A DNA stretch of 38,523 nt from contig CANIRG010000006.1 of the NCBI GenBank assembly GCA_947469635.1, positions 1 to 38,523 of the forward strand. Direction: 5' to 3'. The translations under genes were made by a program, and so were the position numbers. Source of the DNA: Rhodospirillales bacterium (GTDB lineage: Bacteria > Pseudomonadota > Alphaproteobacteria > Reyranellales > Reyranellaceae). The notes under the pieces are model-generated. The model made no database searches and was not told the DNA's origin. It worked only from the letters and a program-made list of their open reading frames with translations. Shown here piece after piece: positions 24,166-33,525 of this stretch (positions within the stretch are counted from its first letter, which is position 1; every line of letters starts with the position of its first letter).

Positions 24166-25569
24166 CTATTTCTCCGAGGCGACGTAGGGGCGGACCATCT
24201 TCGACGGATCGACGACACGGTCGAACTCCGCTTCGGACACGTAGCCTAGCTTCAGCGCTGCCTGCTTCAGCGTGAGATCGTGCTCGGTGGCGTGATGGGC
24301 GATCTCCGAGGCCTTGTCGTAGCCGATCACCGGCGCCAGCGCCGTCACCAGCATCAGCGACCGCTCGACATGGCCCTTGATGACCTTGAGATTGGGCCGC
24401 GTGCCTTCGATCATGAACTTGCGGAAGTTGGTGCAGCCGTCGGCCATCAGCACGATCGAGTTCATGAGATTGAAGATGATCAGCGGCTTGTAGACGTTCA
24501 TCTCCAGATAGCCGCCTGCCCCGCCCAGCCCCACCGCCACGTCGTTGGCCATCACTTGCGCGGCGATCATGGTGAGCGCCTCGGCCTGGGTGGGATTGAC
24601 CTTGCCCGGCATGATCGACGAGCCGGGCTCGTTCTCCGGCAGGATCAGCTCCGCCAGGCCAGCGCGTGGCCCGCAGGCCACGAGGCGGATGTCGTTGGCG
24701 ATCTTGTAGAGCGAGGCCGCGAGCGTGCGCAGCGTGCCGGAGAGCTGGACCAGCGCGTCGTGCGAACCTTGCACGGTGAACTTGTTGGGCGCCGACACGA
24801 ACGGCAGGCCACTTAGCGTCGCGATCTCAGCCGCCGAAGCCTCGGCGAAGCCCGGCGCGGCATTGATGCCGGTGCCGACCGCCGTGCCGCCCAGCGCCAG
24901 ATGATAGACGTCGCCAAGCGCCTGCTCGATGCGGCCGAGATTATCGGCCAGCATGCCGGCATAGCCCGACCATTCCTGCCCAAGCGTGATCGGCGTGGCG
25001 TCCTGCAGATGGGTGCGGCCGATCTTCACGATGTCGGCCCACTCGCGCGCCTTCGCATCGATGGCGTCGTGCAGCGCCGTCACCGCTGGCACCAGCGCAC
25101 CGGTCACGCCGACGGCGGCCGCGATGTACATCGCCGACGGGAAATTGTCGTTCGAGGATTGCGACATGTTGACGTGATCGTTGGGATGCACCGGCTTCTT
25201 GGAGCCCAGAGGCGTGCCCGCGATCTGGCAGCAGCGGTTGGAGATCACCTCGTTCACGTTCATGTTGAACTGGGTGCCGCTGCCGGTCATCCAGACATGC
25301 AGCGGGAACATGTCGTGATGCCGGCCGCCTAGAATCTCATCGCAGGCCTGCACGATCAGCCGGTGCAGCTCGGGCGCCAGCCGACCGCCGGCCAGATTGG
25401 CATTGGCACAGGCCTTCTTCAGCACGGCATAGGCAGTGATCATCTCGCGCGGCATCAGATCGCGGCCGATGCTGAAATAGTGCAGCGAGCGCTGGGTCTG
25501 GGCACCCCAGAGCTTGTCTACGGGCACCTCGACCTCGCCCATCGCGTCGGATTCCTTGCGGACGTCCAT
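24166..25569 (-). CDS. fumC: class II fumarate hydratase
   Basis: A 467-residue enzyme that interconverts fumarate and L-malate in the citric acid cycle. It has the superfamily signature [11 protein letters not shown] near residue 320, [17 protein letters not shown] near 100, and [12 protein letters not shown] near 140. [14 protein letters not shown] holds the catalytic-base His region near residue 190. Length is normal. The start [16 protein letters not shown] fits the usual fumarase N-terminus, and GGAG precedes it. The iron-free, stable class C type. It is divergent from the alpha/beta hydrolase gene with only 24 bp between the start codons. Confidence 0.96.
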   Translation of the reverse strand: MDVRKESDAMGEVEVPVDKLWGAQTQRSLHYFSIGRDLMPREMITAYAVLKKACANANLAGGRLAPELHRLIVQACDEILGGRHHDMFPLHVWMTGSGTQFNMNVNEVISNRCCQIAGTPLGSKKPVHPNDHVNMSQSSNDNFPSAMYIAAAVGVTGALVPAVTALHDAIDAKAREWADIVKIGRTHLQDATPITLGQEWSGYAGMLADNLGRIEQALGDVYHLALGGTAVGTGINAAPGFAEASAAEIATLSGLPFVSAPNKFTVQGSHDALVQLSGTLRTLAASLYKIANDIRLVACGPRAGLAELILPENEPGSSIMPGKVNPTQAEALTMIAAQVMANDVAVGLGGAGGYLEMNVYKPLIIFNLMNSIVLMADGCTNFRKFMIEGTRPNLKVIKGHVERSLMLVTALAPVIGYDKASEIAHHATEHDLTLKQAALKLGYVSEAEFDRVVDPSKMVRPYVASEK

Positions 25570-25593
25570 GATTTGGGCTCCTTTCACCAAACG

Positions 25594-26280
25594 ATGCGTA
25601 ACCTCGTACTGCTTCCCGGCTTCATGTGCGATTCGGATCTCTGGACCGACATGGCGCCCGATCTCGCCCGACTGGGCAAGGTCCATTACGGCAACGTCTA
25701 CCAGGACGATTCCCTGGAGGGCATGGCGCGACGCGTCCTCTCCGAATCACCGGAAAAATTCGTGCTGGTCGGCTTCTCGATGGGCGGCTTCGTGGCCCGC
25801 GTGCTGGCGCTGATGGCGCCCGAGCGGCTGCACGGCATCGCCTTCGTCGCCTCCTCGGCCCGCGGCTATTCCGATGAAGAGGTCGCGCGCCGCAAGCAGG
25901 GCGCCCTGCCCGGAGACCGCCCGCCGCGCGCCAACGCCGGCGTTGCGCTCGGCCTGCATCCCGATCGCGAGCGCGATCCCGTGCTGCTCGACCGGTTGCG
26001 CGGCATGCAGCGGCGCCTGGGACCGGGGGTGCGGGCACTGCAATCCGCACTGGTGCGCCGCGAGGGCTACGCCGACCTCGAACGCATCACGTGCCCGTCA
26101 CTGGTCGTCGCCTGCCGCCAGGACCGGCTGCGCACCATGGCCGAAGCCGAGCGGATGGCGAAGCACCTGCCGCACTCGAGCTTCGAGGTCATCGAGGACT
26201 GTGGCCATATGGCGCCGCTCGAGAAGCCAGCGGAGCTGACGGAAATCCTTGGAGGCTGGATAGAGCGCGTGAAGCTGTGA
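25594..26280 (+). CDS. alpha/beta-fold hydrolase
   Basis: A 228-residue hydrolase. It has the opening strand [14 protein letters not shown] with an oxyanion region, the nucleophile elbow VGFSMGGF (Ser at about residue 62), the acid in [11 protein letters not shown], and the catalytic His in [12 protein letters not shown]. The cap region is short. This is the compact esterase type; the substrate cannot be told. The ATG at 25594 lies 24 bp from the fumC start on the other strand, so the two promoters must overlap each other's coding sequences. A longer in-frame extension upstream is in fumC. Confidence 0.88.
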   Translation: MRNLVLLPGFMCDSDLWTDMAPDLARLGKVHYGNVYQDDSLEGMARRVLSESPEKFVLVGFSMGGFVARVLALMAPERLHGIAFVASSARGYSDEEVARRKQGALPGDRPPRANAGVALGLHPDRERDPVLLDRLRGMQRRLGPGVRALQSALVRREGYADLERITCPSLVVACRQDRLRTMAEAERMAKHLPHSSFEVIEDCGHMAPLEKPAELTEILGGWIERVKL

Positions 26281-26282
26281 GG

Positions 26283-26380
26283 AGAGATCCTTCGCTACGC
26301 TCAGGATGACAGTGTTGTTGTAATTGGCGCGATGCGCCGATTACACAACCGATGTCATCCCGAACGAAGTGAGGGATCTT
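26283..26380. repeat. palindromic repeat between convergent genes
   Basis: Arms AGATCC (26285) with GGGATCT (26373-26379) and AGGATGACA (26303-26311) with TGTCATCC (26353-26360) enclose an inner stem GGCGC-GAT-GCGCC. TCAGGATGACA and TGTCATCCCGAACGAAGTGAGGGATCT are typical of dispersed palindromes in many proteobacterial genomes. It lies between the hydrolase and formamidase genes and probably works as a terminator for both. Confidence 0.6.
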
Positions 26381-26391
26381 TGCTCGTGGCA

Positions 26392-27612
26392 TCAGGCGGA
26401 AAAGATGTCCTTCCGCACGATGGCGTGGACGCCCCAGTTGCCGTCGACGACCTGGGTGATGCCGAAGTCGACGGCGACCGACATCAGGCTGATGGCCTCG
26501 TCCTCGGTGAGGTTCTTGGTGGTCATGAGGAAGCGCCGCATCTTGCGGAAGGCGTCGCGCATGGCGAGGTCGACCGAGGATTTCCGGAAGATCTCGCTTT
26601 GCGCGTCGATGCCGAGGTCGGCGAGGTAATTGGGATAGCTGAAGCCTTGCAGCACCCACTCCTCCGCAGTCTCGACCATGGGGAAGTCGAGGCCCTGAAG
26701 CTTGGTGCCGGCAAGGTCGGCAGCCTTGTGCAGAACGAGCTGGAAGGTGCCGGTGAGGGAGCATTCGATGGCCGTGCCGCAGAGCTCGGAATCGCCCTGC
26801 GAGGCATGCGGGTCGCCGACCGAGAAGAGCGCACCCGGCACCGCCACCGGATAGAAGACCGAGGCGCCCTTGCCGATGCGCCAGTTGTCGATGTTGCCGC
26901 CGGTGTAGGACGGCGGCACCGAATTCACGTCGTCGGCTTCCTTGGGCGCCAGCCCCATGACGCCGAAGTGCGGACGGATGGGGATGCGCACGCCCTTCAG
27001 CACATCCCAGTTGCGCGTGGTCTTGGTGTGATCGACGGGGAGGCCGGGATAGTCGATCGTCGGATGCTCCTTGCCGAACGGATCGACGACGGTCGGCCAG
27101 CGGAAGGAATAGAGCGCCTTCGCCCAGTTGCGCTGCTCGGTGGCGTCCATTTCGTAGATCGTGACGACCTCGCGCTTCTCGCCGGTGATGAAGTCGTTGT
27201 AGTGGAAGCCCCAGTTGGCGGCGGCGTTGCTGCCGAAGCAGTGGCCGCAGAACTTCGGGTTGGCGCTGGGCCGCATGGTGACGTCGAGGATGCGCACCTC
27301 GAGCACGTCGCCCTCCTCGGCGCCGCGCACCAGCACGGGCCCGGTGCAGATATGGACGCCCAACCCCTTGCCGTCGCCCTCTCCGGCGCCGCGGCGGTGC
27401 ACGCCCTTCTTGTCCTTGGTCCAGAGGTAGACGCTCTCCGCGCCGGGATCGCCCTCGATCATGCGCTCGTGGTCGTCGCTCGCCTGGTGCGTCAGCGTCT
27501 CGATGGTGACGATGTCGCCCGGCTCGACCTCGAGCTGCGGCTTCAGGTTACGGCTGAAATAGCCCCAGTGGACCGTGTCGGCATTCGCCGGCAGATGGTG
27601 AGTGCGCGCCAT
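26392..27612 (-). CDS. acetamidase/formamidase family protein
   Basis: A 406-residue cytoplasmic amidase of the FmdA/AmdA family, which hydrolyses formamide or short aliphatic amides to ammonia and the acid. Family features seen are HLPANADTVHWGYFS at the start, FCGHCFGSNAAANWG near residue 125, FGVMGLAPKEADDVNSVPPS near 235, NIDNWRIGKGASVFYPV, and FSVGDPHASQGDSELCGTAIEC near 285. The length matches formamidase. It is the last gene of the six-gene operon, 14 bp after RidA. Within this operon it could release ammonia from a formamide produced by ring cleavage. Confidence 0.93.
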   Translation of the reverse strand: MARTHHLPANADTVHWGYFSRNLKPQLEVEPGDIVTIETLTHQASDDHERMIEGDPGAESVYLWTKDKKGVHRRGAGEGDGKGLGVHICTGPVLVRGAEEGDVLEVRILDVTMRPSANPKFCGHCFGSNAAANWGFHYNDFITGEKREVVTIYEMDATEQRNWAKALYSFRWPTVVDPFGKEHPTIDYPGLPVDHTKTTRNWDVLKGVRIPIRPHFGVMGLAPKEADDVNSVPPSYTGGNIDNWRIGKGASVFYPVAVPGALFSVGDPHASQGDSELCGTAIECSLTGTFQLVLHKAADLAGTKLQGLDFPMVETAEEWVLQGFSYPNYLADLGIDAQSEIFRKSSVDLAMRDAFRKMRRFLMTTKNLTEDEAISLMSVAVDFGITQVVDGNWGVHAIVRKDIFSA

Positions 27613-27626
27613 CGTGTCCTCCCGTC

Positions 27627-28019
27627 TCAGCGCTTGGCCAGAAGGTCGATCTCGACCATGGCGCCGCGGGCGAGGCCCGTGACGCCGATGCAGGTCCGCG
27701 CCGGCCGGCGGTCGGCCGGGAAGTAGCTGGCATAGACCTCGTTCATGCGCGGATAGTTGGCCTCGAAGTCGGTGATGTAGACGCGCGCCACGATCACATG
27801 CTCCAGGCCGAGCTTGAGGCCCGCCAGCACGAGCTTGAGATTCTCCATCACCCGCACGGTCTGGCCCTCGATGTCGGGCGCCAGCGGCTTGCTGTCGTCG
27901 TCGGGATCGGTCGGCATCTGGCCGGTGATGAAGCACCAGCCATCGGCCTCGACGGCATGGCTGAAGGGCGCGACCGGCGTCGGCGCGCCGGGGACCATGA
28001 AGAACAGCGGGGAGCTCAT
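27627..28019 (-). CDS. RidA-family protein
   Basis: A 130-residue member of the RidA/YjgF/UK114 family. Family blocks are VEADGWCFITGQMPTDP, the VYITDFEANYPRMNEVYASYF middle, and RRPARTCIGVTGL with the conserved Arg that binds the carboxylate of the imine or enamine intermediate. The end AMVEIDLLAKR is typical. Members remove reactive enamine/imine intermediates or deaminate aminoacrylate-type compounds, as RutC does in pyrimidine ring breakdown. Its place between a transporter ATPase and a formamidase supports a step of N-compound catabolism. It starts 15 bp after the ATPase stop. Confidence 0.92.
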   Translation of the reverse strand: MSSPLFFMVPGAPTPVAPFSHAVEADGWCFITGQMPTDPDDDSKPLAPDIEGQTVRVMENLKLVLAGLKLGLEHVIVARVYITDFEANYPRMNEVYASYFPADRRPARTCIGVTGLARGAMVEIDLLAKR

Positions 28020-28034
28020 GAGCGTTTCATTCCG

Positions 28035-28894
<860 letters not shown>

Positions 28895-28895
<1 letters not shown>

Positions 28896-29674
28896 CAGAG
28901 GGGCACGAGCTGGCGGCTGCTGCCGTCGCCGAAGCGCAGCAGCACCGACCGCTCCAGCCAGCCCAGCGCGCCGTAGAGCGCGAGGCCGATGCCGGTGACG
29001 ATCACCAGGGCAGCGAACAGCAGGTCGGTCTCCAGGTTGACGTTGGCCAGGATCATGAGATGGCCGAGGCCGCGGTCTGAGGCGACGAACTCGCCGACCA
29101 TGGCGCCGATGACGCTGAGCAACGCCGCCATCTTCAGCGCCGGGAAGAAGAACGGCAGCGCCGTCGGCAGGCGGATCTTCCAGAAGATCTGCGCCTTGTT
29201 GGCGGCCACCGATTCCATCAGCTCGATCACGTCGCTCTCGGCCGACTTCAGCCCGACGATGGTGTTCACCAGGATCGGGAAGAAGGCGATGGTGCCGACG
29301 ATGATGATCTTGGGCGCAAGCCCATGGCCGAACCAGATCAGGAACAGCGGCGCCAGCGCCACCTTCGGCACCACCTGCAGCACCACGATCAAGGGCTCGA
29401 ACAGCCGCTGCAGGATGCGGGAATAGGAGATCATCACGGCGAGCACGAAGCCGCTCACGACGGCGGCGACGAAGCCGGTCAGAATCGAGGTCAGCGAGTA
29501 GAGGGCGTGCGGCAGCAGGATATCGAGCGAGTCGACCATCCGCTCCGCGACCTGCAGCGGCGCCGGCAGGATATAGGGCGCGACACCGCTCAGGCGGACC
29601 ACGACCTCCCAGAGAGCCAGCAAGGCGAGCAACGGCAGCGCATTGCGCGCCACGCCCAAGGCGCTCGCGGTCAT
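28895..29674 (-). CDS. ABC transporter permease (NMT1/SsuA-type system)
   Basis: A 259-residue membrane protein with about six helices, starting MTASALGVARNALPLL. It has the EAA-like loop MESVAANKAQIFWKIRLPTALPFFFPALKM typical in position and PKVALAPLFLIWFGHGLAPK, a core block of this permease class. Both ends overlap neighbours by 4 or 1 bp, so it is strongly coupled to the binding protein and the ATPase. It should form the channel for the ligand bound by the receptor at 29671-30636. Confidence 0.9.
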
Positions 29675-30636
29675 TGCGTGGCGAAGACGACGTGGCCCGT
29701 CGGATCGACCTTCTTCTTGATGATCCCGAGCTTCAGCAGATTGTCGACGGTCTCGTTCCAACCGGCGACGGTCTGCACCGGCACCTTGCGGCCCCCCGAT
29801 GAAGGCACGGTCATCATGTCGAGCAGGTACGGCATCTTGGCCGTCTCATGCTCGATGTTGATCTCCTTGGCGGCGCGGCCGAGGGCGGCCAGCGCTTCCT
29901 TGGGATCCTTCAGCGTATCCTCGATGCCCTTGGTCGAAGCGCGCACGAAGCGCTTGGCGAGGTCGCCGTTCTTCATCGCCTTGTCGCTGGCGATGATCGC
30001 CTGGCTGTAGAGGCGGAAATAATCCTTCACGTCGAAATGCACGACCTCCAACCCCTGCAGCTTGAAGACCGGCTCGTTGAACAGATAGGTGTGCAGCGTG
30101 TCGACGGCGCCGCTCAGGAACTCGCGGCTGCCGCCGGCGGCGATCGGCACCTCCTCGAACTTGCAGGTGACGCCGGCCGACTTCAGCATGCCCTTCACCT
30201 GGGCATAGGTGGCGCTCTGGATGGTGGCGCCGAACTTGCGGCCGCAGACGTCCTGGAGTTTGGTGATGCCCGAGGCCTTGGAAGCGAAGAGCACCGCCGG
30301 CGTCTCGGCGAATAGCAGATGCAGCGCCGTCACCGGCACACCGGCCTCCCATCCGCGCACCAGCGCCGGCCCTTCTGCGAAGCCGAAATCATTGTCGCCG
30401 TTGCCGACCAGCTTGACGACCATCGGCGAGCCCTGGCCCGGCACGATCTCGAGATCGATACCTTCGGCGGCGTAGTAGCCGCGCTCCTTCGCCAGATAGA
30501 CGAAGGCGTGAGCTGCCGTCTGGACCCAGTCGAGGCGCAGCGACGCCTTGGTCGGGGCGGCACTCTGCGCGGCACAGGTGCCGACATAGGCGAGCGACAG
30601 GCCGAGCATCGCTCCGGCAAACAGACGACGGATCAT
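29671..30636 (-). CDS. ABC transporter substrate-binding protein (NMT1/ThiY-like)
   Basis: A 321-residue periplasmic receptor with a signal peptide (MIRRLFAGAMLGLSLAYVGT, cleavage near AAQ). The mature part opens with KASLRLDWVQTAAHAFVYLA then ERGYYAAEGIDLEIVPGQGS, the usual NMT1/ThiY opening for pyrimidine-like and sulfonate ligands. The MIRRLF start is preferred over an in-frame ATG 15 bp upstream, because the ribosome-binding site AAGGAG sits 6 bp before it. It lies 12 bp after the Rieske gene. It probably delivers the substrate of the operon. Confidence 0.88.
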   Translation of the reverse strand: MIRRLFAGAMLGLSLAYVGTCAAQSAAPTKASLRLDWVQTAAHAFVYLAKERGYYAAEGIDLEIVPGQGSPMVVKLVGNGDNDFGFAEGPALVRGWEAGVPVTALHLLFAETPAVLFASKASGITKLQDVCGRKFGATIQSATYAQVKGMLKSAGVTCKFEEVPIAAGGSREFLSGAVDTLHTYLFNEPVFKLQGLEVVHFDVKDYFRLYSQAIIASDKAMKNGDLAKRFVRASTKGIEDTLKDPKEALAALGRAAKEINIEHETAKMPYLLDMMTVPSSGGRKVPVQTVAGWNETVDNLLKLGIIKKKVDPTGHVVFATQ

Positions 30637-30647
30637 GCGACGCTCCT

Positions 30648-31964
30648 TCATTCGGCGGCCTGCAGCATCGGCGCGCGCGGAGCTTGCGCCAGGTTCTCGG
30701 CGTAGACGTCCAGCCAGTCGCGCGACGCCGGGGCCACGAGGTCGCCGCTGCGGGCCTCGCGGCAGATCGCGGGCGTGTCGAGCATCGCCGGCAGCGTCCC
30801 CTGCTCGGCGTGGCCGCGAACGAGGCCGATCAGACGGCGGCGCGTCAGCGTGATCATGCGGTCGGACGGGGCCAGATGCTCGAAGGTGCGGTCGACTATG
30901 GCGCCCATGCTTTCGGTCACGGCCATGTCCTGGTGGGAGACGCCGTCGATGCCGGTGAAGCTTTGGGTGCGCTGGACCTCGCGGTCGATCAGATAGTCGT
31001 TGCCCTCGTTGCCCGGCATGCGCCAGCGGCCGAACCAGTCCGATGTGTTGGGCAGCGGCTGGATGTTGCGGCCGAGGCCGGGGATCGGCTTGCCCGACTT
31101 CATCATCCCGAGCGGCGGCGTGCGATGCTTCCAGCTCAGCGTGATGATCATCGTGTGGGTGTCGTCCATCGGCACCCAAGCCTGGCCGATGATGTTCTTC
31201 GAGAACGGACCCACCGGGAACAGCGTCCAGAACGGCATGACGAAATGGGCGAAGCGGTAATAGAGCTCGCCCGGCTGCGCCGTGGTCCGATAGGCCGCGT
31301 ACATGGCACCCCAGTCGGTCTCGCGCGCGTGATACTCGGGCGCGCGCTGCAGCAGCTGGTAGCGGTCGATGTTGGCGGGATCGATATCGGACGGATCGAC
31401 GCTGCCGGCATGCAGGAAGCCGAAGTGCGACGTGTCGAGATCGCCCTCCATCGCCTGCAGCCAGTTGCAGGCGCGCTGGCGGCAATAGATCTGCGTCTCG
31501 TCGGACGGCATCAGCGCCGGCTCGATCTCGGGCAGCGGCGGCGCCACGGCGCGATTGCCCATGTAGACGTAGAGGAGGCCACCGCGTTCCGCTGACGGGT
31601 AGGTGCGCGCCTTGACCTTGTCCTTGAACTCCTGGTCGGCCGGGACATTCGGCATCTCCAGGCAATTGCCCTCGATGTCGAATTTCCAGCCGTGATAGAC
31701 GCAGCGCAGGCCGCCTTCCTCGTTGCGTCCGAAGAACAGCGAGGCGCAGCGGTGCGGGCAGCGATGGTCGAACACGCCGACCTTGCCCGAAGAGTCGCGG
31801 AAGGCGATCAGTTTCTCGCCCAGCAGCATGAGGCGGAGCGGTGCGCCGTCGGCTTCGATTTCCGACGACATGCAGGCCGGGACCCAATGCTCCCGCATGA
31901 ACCGGCCCATGGCGGTGCCGGGTCCGATGCGGGTCAGCAGTTCGTTTTCCGATGCTGTCGTCAT
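30648..31964 (-). CDS. Rieske non-heme iron oxygenase, alpha subunit (phthalate-dioxygenase type)
   Basis: A 438-residue oxygenase. The Rieske [2Fe-2S] ligands are C69 and H71 in HRCPHRCASLFFGR, and C88 and H91 in CVYHGWKFD. The mononuclear iron site is D177, H180 and H185 in EGDLDTSHFGFLHAG. This is the phthalate-4,5-dioxygenase/demethylase branch, which hydroxylates or O/N-demethylates aromatic or heterocyclic acids. No reductase or ferredoxin gene is in the window, so it must take electrons from an unlinked partner. GGGAGG precedes the ATG at 31964; a further in-frame ATG at 32006 lies inside the upstream palindrome. It is the first gene of the six-gene operon. Confidence 0.92.
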   Translation of the reverse strand: MTTASENELLTRIGPGTAMGRFMREHWVPACMSSEIEADGAPLRLMLLGEKLIAFRDSSGKVGVFDHRCPHRCASLFFGRNEEGGLRCVYHGWKFDIEGNCLEMPNVPADQEFKDKVKARTYPSAERGGLLYVYMGNRAVAPPLPEIEPALMPSDETQIYCRQRACNWLQAMEGDLDTSHFGFLHAGSVDPSDIDPANIDRYQLLQRAPEYHARETDWGAMYAAYRTTAQPGELYYRFAHFVMPFWTLFPVGPFSKNIIGQAWVPMDDTHTMIITLSWKHRTPPLGMMKSGKPIPGLGRNIQPLPNTSDWFGRWRMPGNEGNDYLIDREVQRTQSFTGIDGVSHQDMAVTESMGAIVDRTFEHLAPSDRMITLTRRRLIGLVRGHAEQGTLPAMLDTPAICREARSGDLVAPASRDWLDVYAENLAQAPRAPMLQAAE

Positions 31965-31998
31965 GCGTCCTCCCAGTCGGGAGGAACGCAGCAAGATA

Positions 31999-32012
31999 TA
32001 TGCCATGGCATA
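31999..32012. promoter_or_regulatory. perfect 14-bp palindrome upstream of the Rieske operon
   Basis: TATGCCATGGCATA is fully self-complementary and lies 35-48 bp before the Rieske ATG. It overlaps a TATATC sequence on the minus strand that could be a -10 element. The position suits a repressor operator of GntR or LacI-like type. No regulator gene is beside it, so the binding protein would be coded elsewhere. Confidence 0.5.
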
Positions 32013-32017
32013 CTGAA

Positions 32018-32162
32018 CTTTCCTCCCTGCGCGCAGCGCGGGGAGGTGCCCTCGTCTTGCGAGGGCGGAGGGGTCAGAGGCTCCATTTGGCGCTCGTGAC
32101 CCCCTCCGTCGGCGTATGACGCCGACACCTCCCCTTCACGGGATCCGTGAAAGGGAGGAAAG
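32018..32162. repeat. multi-hairpin intergenic repeat, copy 2
   Basis: A 145-bp element homologous to 17236-17370. It has 11-bp terminal inverted repeats (CTTTCCTCCCT ... AGGGAGGAAAG), then stems CCCTCGT/GCGAGGG, CGGAGGGGTCA/TGACCCCCTCCG (32066-32108) and GTCGGCGT-ATG-ACGCCGAC (32108-32126). Its central loop carries the reverse complement of the loop in copy 1 (AGCGCCAAATGGAGCCTC there). It lies between the 32166 gene and the Rieske operon. Confidence 0.8.
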
Positions 32163-32165
32163 ATG

Positions 32166-32765
32166 CTACGGCGCGACGGGACGCATCCGTCGCCAGACGT
32201 TGCCAACGATCAGCCGGCCTTTCCCAATCATCATTGCATCGAGCACGATGGTGTCGCCGCCGGCGGCGAGCGCGAGACGTTCGATGAAATAGATCGTGCG
32301 GCGCTCGGAGCTGAATCCAGCGAGATCGACCTGGTCGATCCGCAGCGCCGGCCAAGGAAAGGTGCGGCCGGCGATGACGAGGCCTGGCGCATCGACGACG
32401 ATTGTCGTGCCGATCGTCGGCAGGCCGGCGGCGCGCTGCGGGAGCTTGTCCCTCCAGATCCTGGCGCGACGCCGCAGCAGGAAGACGAGGAACAGGGCGA
32501 GCGCCAGATCGCAGCCGATCGCGGCGGCAAAGATCATCGCCTGGTCCTGCTGGTCGGCCAGCAGGCAGAGGCCGAGCGTCAGCACCACCGTGCTGCCGGC
32601 CATGATCAGGTAGAGCAGCCTGGTCTGGCCGAGATAGGCCTGCGTCGCCTCGTCGGGTGACAGCACCGTGCCCTCGACCCGCTCCTCCTTGCGGACCGAG
32701 CTCACGTTGGCTTCCTGCTTGGCAGTGAGCTCGCCCTGCGGCTTGTCGCCGATCAGGACGCGCAT
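32166..32765 (-). CDS. membrane protein with two helices and a soluble C-terminal domain
   Basis: A 199-residue protein starting MRVLIGDKPQGELTAKQEAN. Residues 1-46 are polar; two helices follow at about 49-71 and 75-97. A basic patch LLRRRARIWRDK leads into a C-terminal domain with IVVDAPGLVIAGRTFPWPAL and IYFIERLALAAGGDTIVL, which looks like a PH/photosystem-type beta sandwich, as in the bPH family. Its ATG overlaps the stop of the sugar dehydrogenase gene (ATGA). The family and function are unknown; the coupling may be accidental. Confidence 0.7.
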   Translation of the reverse strand: MRVLIGDKPQGELTAKQEANVSSVRKEERVEGTVLSPDEATQAYLGQTRLLYLIMAGSTVVLTLGLCLLADQQDQAMIFAAAIGCDLALALFLVFLLRRRARIWRDKLPQRAAGLPTIGTTIVVDAPGLVIAGRTFPWPALRIDQVDLAGFSSERRTIYFIERLALAAGGDTIVLDAMMIGKGRLIVGNVWRRMRPVAP

Positions 32766-33517
32766 CAGCTTCGGCCGCCGTCGACCGTGAAGTTCTGCGC
32801 GGACACCAGCCGGCTGTCGTCGGCGCCGAGCCACAGCACCATGCGGGCGATGTCGGCCGGATAGACCTTCTCCTTCAAGACCTGCGCCTTCATCAGCTCG
32901 GCCTCGGACTCCGGCGTGAGCCAGAGGTCGATCTGGCGCTGCGTCATGATCCAGCCCGGCGTGATGGCGTTCAGGCGGATCTTGTCGGGTCCGAGGCCGC
33001 GCGTCATGCCGATCGTGGCCGCCTTCGCCGCCTGATAGACGGACAGGTTGGGCGTCATCGTGTGGTAGCTCACCGAGCTGAAGTTCACGATCGAGCCGCC
33101 GCCCGCCTGCTTCATGCCGGGCGCCACCGACTGGATAGCGAAGTAGGCATGGCGCAGGTTGACCGCGATGCGCTCGTCCCAGAACTCCGGCGTCACGTCC
33201 TTCAGCTCATGCCGATCGTCGCGCGCGGCGTTGTTGACCAACACGGTGATGGTCCCGAGCTCGCGCGCTACCTCGGCGAGGACGGACTGGTAGGCCTTGA
33301 CGTCGCGGATGTCGCATTTCTTGAAGATGGCCGACTGGCCGGCGGCGGCGATCTTCTTCACCAGCGCCGTCGAGGCCGCCTCGTCGATGTCGACGAAGGC
33401 GACCTTCGAGCCCTGGGCGGAAAAATGCTCGACGATCGAGGCGCCGATGCCCGAGCCGCCGCCGGAGACGAAAACGGTGCGGCCTTTCAGGCTGGGATAG
33501 GAAGCGAAGCTCGACAT
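32765..33517 (-). CDS. SDR-family sugar dehydrogenase resembling D-xylose 1-dehydrogenase (XylB)
   Basis: A 250-residue short-chain dehydrogenase. The NAD(P)-binding GGGSGIG is near residue 19, NNAARDDRH near 94, the catalytic Ser in VNFSSVS and the YQAAK catalytic Tyr-Lys near 165. The opening YPSLKGRTVFVSGGGSGIG, WDERIAVNLRHAYF, SVAPGMK and TPESEAEL resemble the Caulobacter XylB sequence as I recall it, so oxidation of D-xylose or L-arabinose to the lactone is likely, though the exact sugar is not certain. It lies 8 bp after the aldose 1-epimerase gene in one transcript. Confidence 0.87.
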   Translation of the reverse strand: MSSFASYPSLKGRTVFVSGGGSGIGASIVEHFSAQGSKVAFVDIDEAASTALVKKIAAAGQSAIFKKCDIRDVKAYQSVLAEVARELGTITVLVNNAARDDRHELKDVTPEFWDERIAVNLRHAYFAIQSVAPGMKQAGGGSIVNFSSVSYHTMTPNLSVYQAAKAATIGMTRGLGPDKIRLNAITPGWIMTQRQIDLWLTPESEAELMKAQVLKEKVYPADIARMVLWLGADDSRLVSAQNFTVDGGRS

Positions 33518-33525
33518 GGGTTTCC

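Noticed and set aside
30637-30651. Earlier in-frame ATG for the binding protein at 30651, overlapping the Rieske stop
   Set aside because: It would add MKERR only; AAGGAG sits ideally before the ATG at 30636. The overlap makes it a real alternative, but less likely.
31965-32006. Earlier in-frame ATG for the Rieske gene at 32006
   Set aside because: It falls inside the TATGCCATGGCATA palindrome with no ribosome-binding site, whereas GGGAGG precedes the ATG at 31964.
31692-32099. Recurring peptide GGVRGSIWRS in frames at 17289-17522 and 31692-32099
   Set aside because: The similarity comes from the multi-hairpin DNA repeats, not from protein homology; both frames run out of genes on the other strand.
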